A stretch of 17,121 bases of DNA, taken from a bacterium (GTDB taxonomy: Bacteria > Patescibacteriota > Gracilibacteria > UM-FILTER-43-11). The position numbers and the translations under genes are program-made. Shown here piece by piece: positions 1-8,400 of this stretch. The DNA lies in NCBI GenBank assembly GCA_030426875.1, contig JAUHXI010000008.1, positions 1 through 17,121 of the forward strand, written 5' to 3'. The notes below the pieces were generated by a model, which was not told the DNA's origin, made no database searches, and saw only the letters and a list, made by a program, of their open reading frames with translations. Every line of letters begins with the position of its first letter. The first letter of the stretch is position 1.

Positions 1-1087
1 CATGATCATCTTTGAAAAATGAGCAGTCCACCAACTCCATACTATCAGGATCTTTTGGAATCATATCATTTGAATAGTACGGAGAGAATAATGGATGAGG
101 GCGCTCACTCGAACTGTTGCAAAAAACAGCTTGATCTTTAAGTAGTACCCCATTTTGATCAAAACGGATCAAATGCTTTATCATCTTGCCCTCTTCAGTT
201 TCAACCAAAAGGGAGAATAAAAAATCTTCATTGTGGAGGGAGCAAAAATGTCCCAAATCAACCCGAGGAAAGCTGCTGGGATAATATGAATAAAAACTAT
301 TATATGGAGGTATTAATGCATATTCGGACTCTAAATAATCAGAGTAAAAATCGAATTCTAAAGCCTCAAGATGGTAGCAATCAGTGGGGCGAGAGATCAA
401 GTCACCATACCCTTGTTCACGCAAAATATCATCTCGAAAGTAATCGTGGTAAACATCTAAATCATTTTCATGATACACAAGTGAATTGGAAATGAAACCA
501 GACACATCCCCACGAGTCGCTTTGTACATTTCATCCATGTCCCAGCCGTCTTTGACATTGGTCATCGATGCATGAGTTGCATACGGTGCAAACCAGCTAT
601 CTTCAGCAAAGGGTGAGTTTTCAGCATACTTGGCAATGTCATCAGCTGTTATTTGAGCAATCTCATATTTAAATAGTGGATTGAGTACAATTTTTAATGT
701 CTCAGACCAATTCACAAAACGATCAGACCTAAAATAACCATCTGAATAACCGTGAATCCACTCCATTTCTTTAGCATAACAAACATAGGGCGCCTCCCAC
801 CCGTCATCAATGTCAGCGAAACAACCTTGATACACTTCAGGGTCAGGCTCAATGCCTTGCATGGCCACCATCAATTTAACCAGCTCGGCCCGAGTAATTT
901 GCTGATGAGATTGAAATGTCCCATCCTCATAACCATCGATCACATCTCGAGCAACTAGGTATTCAATCTCTAAAAAATGCTCATCATTTGCAGAGAGATC
1001 TGAAAAAGTCGGTTCGGCCGCCATGGCAGGGCTGAGAAACAGAAGGAAGGCAAGGCTAAAGAAAGTGGATTTGATGAAGGTGGACAT
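1..1087 (-). CDS. Secreted S-layer-homology (SLH) domain protein, N-terminal part
   Basis: The reading frame is open from an ATG at 1087 to the window edge, giving 362 residues with the C-terminus missing. Residues 1-23 form a signal peptide with an Ala-Met-Ala cleavage site. Two SLH repeats follow. The first is at about 28-78 (FSDLS start, GYEDGTFQ, then ITRAELVKLM). The second is at about 88-140 (CFADIDDGWEAPYV, GYSDGYFRSD). A weaker third repeat at about 150-190 contains DSWFAPYA and RGDVSGFI. SLH repeats usually bind secondary cell-wall polymers or peptidoglycan and hold proteins at the cell surface. The remainder is Tyr/Asp/Ser-rich and I do not recognise it. The gene lies 125 nt downstream of the GH9-like gene, with a candidate promoter in the gap and no Shine-Dalgarno sequence. 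A cell-surface structural or binding role is likely; its specific job is unknown. Confidence 0.85.
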   Translation of the reverse strand, partial: MSTFIKSTFFSLAFLLFLSPAMAAEPTFSDLSANDEHFLEIEYLVARDVIDGYEDGTFQSHQQITRAELVKLMVAMQGIEPDPEVYQGCFADIDDGWEAPYVCYAKEMEWIHGYSDGYFRSDRFVNWSETLKIVLNPLFKYEIAQITADDIAKYAENSPFAEDSWFAPYATHASMTNVKDGWDMDEMYKATRGDVSGFISNSLVYHENDLDVYHDYFRDDILREQGYGDLISRPTDCYHLEALEFDFYSDYLESEYALIPPYNSFYSYYPSSFPRVDLGHFCSLHNEDFLFSLLVETEEGKMIKHLIRFDQNGVLLKDQAVFCNSSSERPHPLFSPYYSNDMIPKDPDSMELVDCSFFKDDH

Positions 1088-1122
1088 GATTTTAAATTTT
1101 AGAATATTTGCTGTTTGACTCG

Positions 1123-1151
1123 AGTTTAGCAGTAATAAACTGAGAGTTCAA
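1123..1151 (-). promoter_or_regulatory. Candidate sigma70-type promoter for the SLH gene
   Basis: On the minus strand a -35-like TTGAAC (1151-1146) is followed after exactly 17 nt by a -10-like TAAACT (1128-1123), about 36 nt before the SLH start codon. Each box matches consensus at 4 of 6 positions, so this is a weak prediction. Its support is the correct spacing and its position in the only real gap in this minus-strand block. Confidence 0.3.
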
Positions 1152-1211
1152 CGAAGGCCATTTTTAAATCGAGAAATCAAACAATGGTTAAAATGAAAAT
1201 TCAGTGGTTTC

Positions 1212-2330
1212 TCAAAGTTCAAAATACAAAACCTTCATCAAAACATACTGAGCCTGCCCCACCAACTGAACCTCGCGCGTCTGCCAGTTTTTTTCAATCT
1301 CGACCTGCCCCTCTTCATAAATGCCGTTGATCAAGGTGTCTTTTAACTCACAGACTTTGAAAAAAGAGCAGGGATGGTAGAGCTCATCAGCCTGAGTAAA
1401 GTCAAAATCATAGTCGTTATCACCCACTAAATATGCATAAAGGTCATCAGACAACTCCCGATAGGAATCATCTCCTGTTGCCTCTGCATAAAGCCGTTCC
1501 AAGGCGATTGTACCCGCAATATCATAATTACCCCCGAGGTATTCAAAGGGCCACGCCTGCCCCTTCCACTCGCTCTCTACAAAAGACAAAAGACCTTCGA
1601 CGCTATCGAAATCACCTCTTTTTAGACTTAAGAGCGAGGGAAATTGAATGCCCCAACGGTGCTCTGGTAAACTAGAATTCTCAATATCAGCTAACCCTTG
1701 AAGCGCCTTCCATTCCATGTCTTCCAATACAAGGGGACCCCACTCACAGCAGCTATCTGAAGACGTTAAACCCTTATTTTCAACTCTACCTTTATATACC
1801 AGTGATTGTTCAGTGTTTCCTAAATTATCATGAACAAGAGACAGCATTAAAAAAACATCAGCCCCTTCCTCGTCACGAAAAAAATAACTATCACTAGGGT
1901 AGAAGTGCTCATTAAAAAAAGGAGGCATATTAAACCCATGACTGGCTTGATCTCGAAACTGCTTAAAATTAAGAGTCAGCATCTTCTCCACACAAACCAG
2001 CTGCTGATCAATCACCTGCTTCAGATCATTTTTAGTCACTTCTAACTGGGCATAACGATAAGCCAAAGATAAATAAAAGAGGGCTTCGGTGTTTCGAGGC
2101 AATACTACGATGTAATCCCCACTATCATACCAACAATCAGAAACGGGATCCTTGTGTTGACTCTGATTATACTCAAAGATCATCAAAGATTCGGCTAACT
2201 CCGATTCAAAAGTGATGGATTTATTTTGATATCCTTGTAAGGTCCAATGGTAAAAAAACCATGCTAAGAAGAGTGAAAAAAGAAGGCTTAAAAAAACCCA
2301 TGCTATGATTTTAAAAATTTGCCTTTTCAT
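1212..2330 (-). CDS. Membrane-anchored GH9-like (alpha/alpha)6-barrel protein
   Basis: The protein has 372 residues. An uncleaved signal-anchor helix at about 7-27 would place the rest outside the membrane. Residues 67-73 read WYDSGDY, matching the glycoside hydrolase family 9 signature WYDAGDH with both catalytic-type aspartates (D69, D72). Near the C-terminus a YLVGDND segment resembles the GH9 line YLLGDNP, and Glu353 in TREVQLVGQAQY sits where GH9 has its acid in NEVAxDYNA. At 372 aa it is shorter than typical GH9 enzymes (about 450-600 aa). It is the last gene of the glycosyltransferase operon, starting 12 nt after the 58-aa ORF. It could trim or edit the nascent glucan-like polymer, as endoglucanases do in cellulose synthase systems. 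The fold assignment is moderately secure; activity and substrate are inferred. Confidence 0.55.
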   Translation of the reverse strand: MKRQIFKIIAWVFLSLLFSLFLAWFFYHWTLQGYQNKSITFESELAESLMIFEYNQSQHKDPVSDCWYDSGDYIVVLPRNTEALFYLSLAYRYAQLEVTKNDLKQVIDQQLVCVEKMLTLNFKQFRDQASHGFNMPPFFNEHFYPSDSYFFRDEEGADVFLMLSLVHDNLGNTEQSLVYKGRVENKGLTSSDSCCEWGPLVLEDMEWKALQGLADIENSSLPEHRWGIQFPSLLSLKRGDFDSVEGLLSFVESEWKGQAWPFEYLGGNYDIAGTIALERLYAEATGDDSYRELSDDLYAYLVGDNDYDFDFTQADELYHPCSFFKVCELKDTLINGIYEEGQVEIEKNWQTREVQLVGQAQYVLMKVLYFEL

Positions 2331-2342
2331 TTAGCATGAAAT

Positions 2343-2519
2343 TTAAGCATTAAAGAACTTAATCAACTTGGCCAAAATAACCTGCTTTTCATTAACATTA
2401 TCCATCATGATCTGCATTTCTTTAGTATCTAACTTGACCCCTTTTAAAATGGTATAAACCTCTTCTTCCAAATAGACCAAATCGCGCAAATCAGATTTTA
2501 TGTCAGATTCAGTGATCAT
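2343..2519 (-). CDS. Small helical protein (58 aa), hypothetical
   Basis: ATG at 2519 to TAA at 2343-2345 encodes 58 residues, beginning MITESDIKSDLRDLVYLEEE. Its start overlaps the end of the preceding 75-aa ORF by 11 nt (ATGATCACTGA), a typical translational-coupling arrangement. It is followed 12 nt later by the GH9-like gene. The sequence is charged, lacks Pro and Gly runs, and looks wholly helical with no membrane segment. Its LxxLVxLEEE stretch resembles the LHEIFVLEEL segment of the upstream 75-aa protein, so the two may be paralogues. I do not recognise the family. The support is the tight operon packing and coding-like composition; a role as an accessory of the synthase is only inferred. 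Confidence 0.5.
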   Translation of the reverse strand: MITESDIKSDLRDLVYLEEEVYTILKGVKLDTKEMQIMMDNVNEKQVILAKLIKFFNA

Positions 2520-2736
2520 AGTATTTTTTAAGAATTTTAAGATTTTCGCGCGTGATACTTTCTAATTGATCAATGAAACTTTTAATCTCCCTTTTTTCTT
2601 TTTGCTTAATTTTGTATAAATCAAAAGTGGAACTTAATTTAAAAATCAATTGATCTAAAAATAATTCCTCTAAAACAAAAATTTCATGGAGCGAATGCTT
2701 ATTTTTTTTCTTTTTTATTTTTATTTTTAATGACAT
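2509..2736 (-). CDS. Small basic helical protein (75 aa), hypothetical
   Basis: The ORF overlaps the last 38 nt of the glycosyltransferase gene in the +1 frame and overlaps the next small ORF by 11 nt. The first 13 residues are a lysine-rich run translated from the A-rich end of the glycosyltransferase. The remainder (from about residue 15, LHEIFVLEEL) is amphipathic helix with many Lys, Glu, Leu and Ile, with no signal peptide or membrane span. No better in-frame ATG exists downstream. The real product may therefore start at a non-ATG codon, or arise by slippage from the upstream gene. The family is not recognised. Its position between the polysaccharide synthase and the hydrolase suggests a small cytoplasmic partner, without direct evidence. 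Confidence 0.45.
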   Translation of the reverse strand: MSLKIKIKKKKNKHSLHEIFVLEELFLDQLIFKLSSTFDLYKIKQKEKREIKSFIDQLESITRENLKILKKYYDH

Positions 2737-4255
2737 AAATTAATAAATAAGTCAGTAACAACAAGTGAAAGCAGCACCAAAAAAGGTTAATACTCAGTGA
2801 CACCATATCATGCCATCCAATCACAAACAACTTGATGAGAGCAACAAAAATAGCAACAACACTCAAAATAATTAGGGTGAGTTGAATGTAAAGTTGATCC
2901 CACGGAATTTCGTGAATGGAGGCATTTTTATGAGTTTTTTCAAAGCGAGCCTTATGATTAAAAAGAGAGTGAAAAAACGCTTTGGCATAAACCGGCGCAG
3001 TGAGCAGGGTGAGAGATTGATTTTTTAGCCAGTCGCCGGCACGATAATGACGCAAAAATAAGCTTTGGAAAAATAAGACTAAAGAAAGTAAGAAATAAGG
3101 AATGTAAGCCCAGAAGTAGAAAACTGGATCAGCCATGTAGGCAGGCACTCCAGTCAAAATGTAGAGAATGGGCATCAACAAAAGGATCAACCAGACAACA
3201 CCTATTGTGTAATAACTGCCAGAGAGTATGAATTCGACCCGTTGTCCAAATGACAATTGTCGTGAGGTCAATAGCTTGAAAAAGGATTTAAAAAAAACAC
3301 CCAATGTACCTCGAGCCCAACGGTACTGTTGTCTAAAATATTCCCGTATATTTCTAGGCCCATCACCAAAGGCAGCGGTTTGATTGTAGTATTTGGTTTT
3401 CCATCCTTTAAATAGCATCTTGAATGAAGTGGAGAAATCTTCAGTGATAGACTCCTCATCGAATCCGCCGACGCTTCTGAGAGCCTTTGTACGAATGAGG
3501 AGATTTGTACCACACATGAATGTGGCACTTTTTAAGCTCTTACCTTCACAGATGTACTCATAAAAAATAGACTGTTGCATTTGAGCGGCTTTACTGATTG
3601 GGATTGATTCAAGATTTCCATAAAATTGTGGGGTTTGAATGAAGGCTAAGTCTTTTTCAGCTTCCATTTGAGGAACAGTCAATTTCAAAAAATCTCGACT
3701 AGCTCTATAATCAGCATCAAAAATAGCAATATAGGGTGCTCGCAAAATTTTTAAGTATTCATTTATAGCCCCCGCCTTTGCACCATGGCGCGGATAAGGC
3801 GTTTCAAAATAATCGATGCCTCTCTCTTTACAAATACGCTGCATCGCCTTAGTGGACTTGGCTTGACTTGAATTATCAACCACAATGATGCGGTATGACT
3901 CATAATCAATGTGCTGAGCAGCTACGAGTGTTTTAAAAACAACGGATTCTGGCTCATCATGGACGGGGATTAGGATGTCCACTGCTGGCATATTTTTTTG
4001 ACCACTATATGAAATAAGGGGTCTTTTATAATGAGTAATAGAAAAGAGAATATTAAAAAAATAACCACTACTTTGAACCAAAATAAAAAGCTCAGCAATT
4101 AAAAAAAGAATGATAATAAAACTACCAAATGGACTAGAAAAAGTAAAAAGGGATTCCATTGAGCTACTAATACGAAAGATAGCGTAAGCTACCATTGCAG
4201 CAACAAAACCTACTCCAAGGGCAAATACCATTTTAGGCTTCTTTGAGGCCATCAT
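2699..4255 (-). CDS. Cellulose-synthase-like processive GT2 glycosyltransferase
   Basis: The protein has 518 residues. Two membrane helices (about 9-29 and 44-70) precede a cytosolic GT-A domain, and about four helices follow (about 340-505). All processive GT2 motifs are present: VDILIPVHDE (91-101), IIVVDNS with Asp127, the DAD metal site (180-182), TED with catalytic-base-type Asp273, and QQYRW (309-313), which holds the acceptor glucan in BcsA-type enzymes. It should polymerise a sugar from a UDP-sugar and extrude the chain through its membrane domain. The product (cellulose-like or other beta-glycan) cannot be read from the motifs. There is no C-terminal PilZ domain, so c-di-GMP control of the BcsA type is not built in. 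The ATG directly follows the TGA of the receiver gene, implying coupling. A downstream GH9-like gene supports an exopolysaccharide operon. Confidence 0.85.
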   Translation of the reverse strand: MMASKKPKMVFALGVGFVAAMVAYAIFRISSSMESLFTFSSPFGSFIIILFLIAELFILVQSSGYFFNILFSITHYKRPLISYSGQKNMPAVDILIPVHDEPESVVFKTLVAAQHIDYESYRIIVVDNSSQAKSTKAMQRICKERGIDYFETPYPRHGAKAGAINEYLKILRAPYIAIFDADYRASRDFLKLTVPQMEAEKDLAFIQTPQFYGNLESIPISKAAQMQQSIFYEYICEGKSLKSATFMCGTNLLIRTKALRSVGGFDEESITEDFSTSFKMLFKGWKTKYYNQTAAFGDGPRNIREYFRQQYRWARGTLGVFFKSFFKLLTSRQLSFGQRVEFILSGSYYTIGVVWLILLLMPILYILTGVPAYMADPVFYFWAYIPYFLLSLVLFFQSLFLRHYRAGDWLKNQSLTLLTAPVYAKAFFHSLFNHKARFEKTHKNASIHEIPWDQLYIQLTLIILSVVAIFVALIKLFVIGWHDMVSLSINLFWCCFHLLLLTYLLIYVIKNKNKKEKK

Positions 4256-4627
4256 TCATTCATTAAAGATTAATTCTACCTTTTCTTTAAGGGCATCAAC
4301 ACTTGTTTCTCCTTTTTTCACAAAAATTTTAGCCCCATATTTAATGGCATCTTCACGATCCGTCTCACCCTCGAGAGTGGTAAACACAATGATAGGAATT
4401 TTTTTACGACGGATTTTCTTTAAAAAGCTAATACCACTCATGATGGGCATGATCAAATCAACAATGAGTAAATCAAAGTGTAATTTCTGTATTTTTTCTA
4501 AAGCCTCTTCCCCATTTTTGGCCAATTCAACCTCATAACCCAAGGCTTTTAAACCTTCTCCATAAGACTGAGCATAAAGGGGTTCATCATCCACAAAGAG
4601 TATTTTTTTAGCTTTATTTTTGACCAT
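4256..4627 (-). CDS. Single-domain response regulator (receiver only)
   Basis: The protein has 123 residues and consists of one CheY-like receiver domain with no output domain. The acidic pocket is D13/D14 (ILFVDDEP) and the phospho-acceptor is Asp57 in LLIVDLIMP. The conserved Thr is T83/T84 (VFTT) and the conserved Lys is K104 (FVKK). It overlaps the end of the kinase-like gene by 14 nt, and its TGA is immediately followed by the ATG of the GT2 gene, so all three should be co-expressed. With no DNA-binding domain it probably acts by protein contact, possibly on the synthase or the kinase-like protein, or as a phosphorelay intermediate. The domain call is secure; the target is inferred. Confidence 0.92.
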   Translation of the reverse strand: MVKNKAKKILFVDDEPLYAQSYGEGLKALGYEVELAKNGEEALEKIQKLHFDLLIVDLIMPIMSGISFLKKIRRKKIPIIVFTTLEGETDREDAIKYGAKIFVKKGETSVDALKEKVELIFNE

Positions 4628-5348
4628 ACATTATGATTAGTTTTTTATTTTTGATGGCACAACTGAGCTTAGCCTTGAATAGATGAGCTAGCTTGAGACT
4701 GATCTGATATAGCAAGGCGGGCAAGCTAGACTGTTCCCGCTTTTGACTATAAATATGCTTCTTATTTAACCGATCTTCTAGTTCATTTTGAATGAGCCTG
4801 GTCGATATCTCAAGCTTTAAATGGTTACTAGCAGCTACCACCCTAAGAACACTTGCCTTTTGAGAACATAACTCAAGAGACAACAGAAGTAGGTTTTGCA
4901 ACAGAGTTGAGCCATAGCGTTGATCCAAGTTAAGGGTAGCGCCCTTAGCAATTTTAAGGTCGAATGCAACACCTCGTCTTCGAAAAACTGGTGCTAAAAA
5001 ATGGGTAGCTTGATTCACGAATTCATCCGCAGTCTGTTGTTGAGAATCAGACTGAAGGGAGTCAAGTTCTAATTTATTAAAAATAGAGTTGTTTTCTAGA
5101 ACAATCAATTGAATCACGGCAGCAACCTGCAAATTAGCAAGCGGAGGCTTTAATGAGCTGGGAAGTTTACCATACACGCCGCTCAGCATGTTTTCTAAAT
5201 AAATCGTTGAAGCTGAGGCAAATGTTTTAGTGTCATGCCACAAAACGCGTGACTTTTTAGGATCAGAAAAAATTTTGAACGGTGATGGGTGGAGAGCAAT
5301 AGCGGTTTTTACGTTTTTCTTTTTCATTTTTTTTGCTATGCTTGCCAT
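4614..5348 (-). CDS. Degenerate histidine-kinase-like protein (pseudokinase)
   Basis: With the start at the ATG at 5348 the protein has 244 residues. The frame continues upstream to an ATG at 5456, but that stretch looks non-coding and overlaps the start of the divergent kinase gene, so I prefer 5348. The layout follows HisKA plus HATPase: a helical pair at about 65-105, an effector-like strand (RRGVAFDLKI), a segment DQRYGSTLLQNLLLLSLELC where the N-box helix should lie, and a C-terminal LPALLYQISLKLAHLF resembling the helix after the G2 box. The phospho-acceptor His, the N-box Asn and the glycine-rich ATP-lid boxes are not visible, so catalysis is unlikely. It may scaffold or inhibit the neighbouring receiver or full kinase. 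The fold is inferred from pattern only; an unrelated helical protein is possible. Confidence 0.55.
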   Translation of the reverse strand: MASIAKKMKKKNVKTAIALHPSPFKIFSDPKKSRVLWHDTKTFASASTIYLENMLSGVYGKLPSSLKPPLANLQVAAVIQLIVLENNSIFNKLELDSLQSDSQQQTADEFVNQATHFLAPVFRRRGVAFDLKIAKGATLNLDQRYGSTLLQNLLLLSLELCSQKASVLRVVAASNHLKLEISTRLIQNELEDRLNKKHIYSQKREQSSLPALLYQISLKLAHLFKAKLSCAIKNKKLIIMYGQK

Positions 5349-5442
5349 GAGTATAGCATCATACCCCTCCACTTGAAAACTAATATTGAGGGAGCTCTTT
5401 GTGCAAAAATAAAAAGACATCATCCATTTAAAAAAATAAAGA

Positions 5443-8400
5443 ATGAAACCAGTCAAAAAAAATCCTGCTCATGCATTGATCGGCTTTCTTTTTCTCATTT
5501 TTGCAGTTTTTTGGCTCTGGTTCATTGCTCCCAAAATCCTCCAATTGCCTGAAAATTTTAGCTTCAGCTCTCAAATCATTTCTACCGATGATTTATTTGA
5601 TGAGGAGAGAAATGCCTATTCTGGCAGTGTTTATTCTAAAAGCCACTACCTTTATGAAACACTAGAAACCTTGAATGGCCAGTCTACTATAAAAAATAGC
5701 TTTGATGTAAGGAGTATTGATGATGAGCCTATTTTTTCAGTTGAGCGCATATATGGGATTGATCGTCAAACAGGGTTTCATGTTGAAGGAATGGGTGATA
5801 AAGACCGTAATGGCTATCTATTTGCCCCAAAAAATCTAAAAAAAGATGATTCATTTACGTATTGGCACATCAACTATGATGCACCAGCACACATGGAATA
5901 CATTGGAACGGAATATCTTTACGAACTAGAAGTTTACCACTATGAAACTGAATATGACGGTGTGACAATTGATCAAACCAAAGAGTTAGCCAATTTGCCT
6001 GAAGTGGGCATTAGTCGGGGGGTAGAATTAGACGTATACTTAGAATTGTGGGTTGAGCCTGTGACTGGGCGCTTGGTGAAATACAGAGATAATTCAACAG
6101 CTTACTACTATGACCTAGAGAGTGGAGAACGATTAAATCCATGGAATCATTTTTCTAACACCTTTGATGAAAAAAGTGTGAAAGCAAATGTGGAACACAT
6201 TCGCATTGAAAAAATCAAAAGTCTCATCGTAGAATCATACATTCCACTTCTGATGATTTTAATGGGAGCTTGGTTTTTATTGATTTTTTTTGGGCTGAAA
6301 AAAGGTTTAAAAAAAATATTCACGACTAAAAGAATTGGCTTAATCATTGCGCTATTTTTGATTTTTTGGCCTATTCTTAATTTGATTGATTGGACCTTTC
6401 AACTTGAGCTATTAAATAAAATAGCAAGTCAAAAAGCAAAAATGAATCCGCTGACTGGACTCTGTTTTATGATCATGGGGGTTGGCATAATCGCTAAAAT
6501 AAAACAATTTAAAACTAGCACCATTTATCTAGGTTTAATTTTAATCACAGTGTCCACACTAAGCTTACTGAACTTGTTCGAAGTCATATCATTGGAATTG
6601 GGTTTGATTTTATTTTCGGAGCAGATTCTTGCCACGCCTTCCCCTGCGCGAATGGGAATGTTCACAGGGATTGGCTTTTTTCTAATTGGACTAGCATTCA
6701 TAAGCTCACAATTTAAGAGGTGGGGGGGAAATCATATTATTGATGTTTATATCACGATCACCATACTTTTTTCATTATTGATTCTAATCAGCTATTCCCT
6801 TGAAATGGTGAGCCTACTCGGGACTTCCATTTTTTATTCCGTGAGTTCAACCACTGCTTTTTTATTTTTCATAGGGTGTAGCACTATTTTTATAGTCTTT
6901 AGAGGGGGCGATAAACACACCTTGAAGTTCACAGGATGGGTGATGGTTTCAAGCATCCTCTTTATCTCGATTTTTGCCACAGTGATTGCAACTGGCATTG
7001 TGGTGAATAATTTCTTCAATGAATCTGAGCTACGCTTTGAAAATCAAGTAAATCAGGCCACCATCGCCATAGAAGACCGTCTAAACATCTATATTAATAC
7101 GCTTAAAGGTGGTGTGGGCTTTGTCAATGCCTCAGAAAGTGTTGAGCGCAATGAATGGAAGACTTATGTTGACAGCCTAGATTTAGATAAAAATTATCCT
7201 GGCATTCAAGGGGTCGGTTATTCAATTTTTGTACAACCGGAAGATAAAGCCTCTCACGTGCAATCGATTCGGAATGAAGGTTTTCCTGATTACGACATCA
7301 AACCCGAAGGGGAGCGGGATTTATACACTTCTATTATTTACTTGGAACCTTTTGATGAAAGGAATCAACAAGCTTTTGGCTATGACATGTTTTCCAACGC
7401 TATCCGTCGGTCAGCCATGGAAAAGGCCAGGGATAGTGGTGAGCCTAAAATGTCAGGCCTCATCACCTTGGTGCAAGAAATTGATGACGATGTACAAGCT
7501 GGCTTTTTAATCTATGTACCTGCCTATAAGACAACAGCTAATCAAGATTTAGAAGGAAGGCGAGAAAATATTTTGGGCTACGTTTACAGTGCCTTTCGGG
7601 CTCGCAATTTTGTGGAAGCAGTGATCGGAGTGGGAGGCTTAAAAGAGATTGGGCTAAGTATTTACGATGGAACAGAACAGGGTTTAGAAAATGAATTGTA
7701 CAATGATACCAATGAAAAAATTTCAAAAAAAGGGCAGGTGGCAAGTTTTAATAGCATTAAAACCATTTATGCAGCTGGTAGACCTTGGACTTTAAATTTT
7801 GTGAGTAGCCCTGGGTTTGGCCTGAGTGGATTCAATCAAGCTATTCCTATCATAATCATCCTTGCTGGCATCATTATAAGTTTTTTAATTACACTTGCCG
7901 TCTATACCTTAGCCTCATCTCGCCAAAAATCCATTGCTTACGGCAAGCGGCTCACCGAAAATTTACGTAAAGAAAAGGCAAAAGATGAGGCGATTTTAGC
8001 TAGTATTGGAGAAGGCTTAATCGTAGTCAATGAGCAAGGGAAAATTGCCCTAGTCAACAAGGCATTCGAGGTTTTAATTGGATGGAAAGCAAAAGAAGTT
8101 CATGGGAAAAGCTTGACTGAGGTAATCCCAATGTTAAATAAAAAAAATGAGGAAATTCCTAAGTCTAAACGCTTGATCAACAAAGCCCTAAAAAAGAGAT
8201 TCAAGAATGCAACCTCTGCAGGCAAAGAGATCTATTATAAACGAAAAAATGGGAGTAAATTTCCTGTTTTTCTTACGGTCTCCCCAATAATGATAGACAA
8301 TAAATTCATGGGTGTGGTAGAGGTGTTTCGAGACATCACTAAGGAAAGGGAAATTGATGAGGCTAAAACAGAGTTCGTCTCACTTGCCTCCCATCAACTG

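Noticed and set aside
286..958. Plus-strand ORFs of about 70 aa across the SLH gene.
   Set aside because: The minus-strand frame is continuous, has a signal peptide and clear SLH repeats; the plus-strand frames are shadows.
4240..4270. Possible UGA-to-Gly recoding, as in some Patescibacteria, which would fuse the receiver with the GT2.
   Set aside because: The TGA is followed directly by ATG ATG and a normal GT2 N-terminus. hen1, the GH9-like gene and the 75-aa ORF also end at TGA at sensible family C-termini, so the standard code fits better.
5349..5456. N-terminal extension of the kinase-like protein up to an ATG at 5456.
   Set aside because: It overlaps the start of the divergent sensor kinase, is Phe/Tyr/Lys-rich junk-like sequence, and leaves no room for either promoter. 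The start at 5348 is preferred, though 5420 cannot be excluded.
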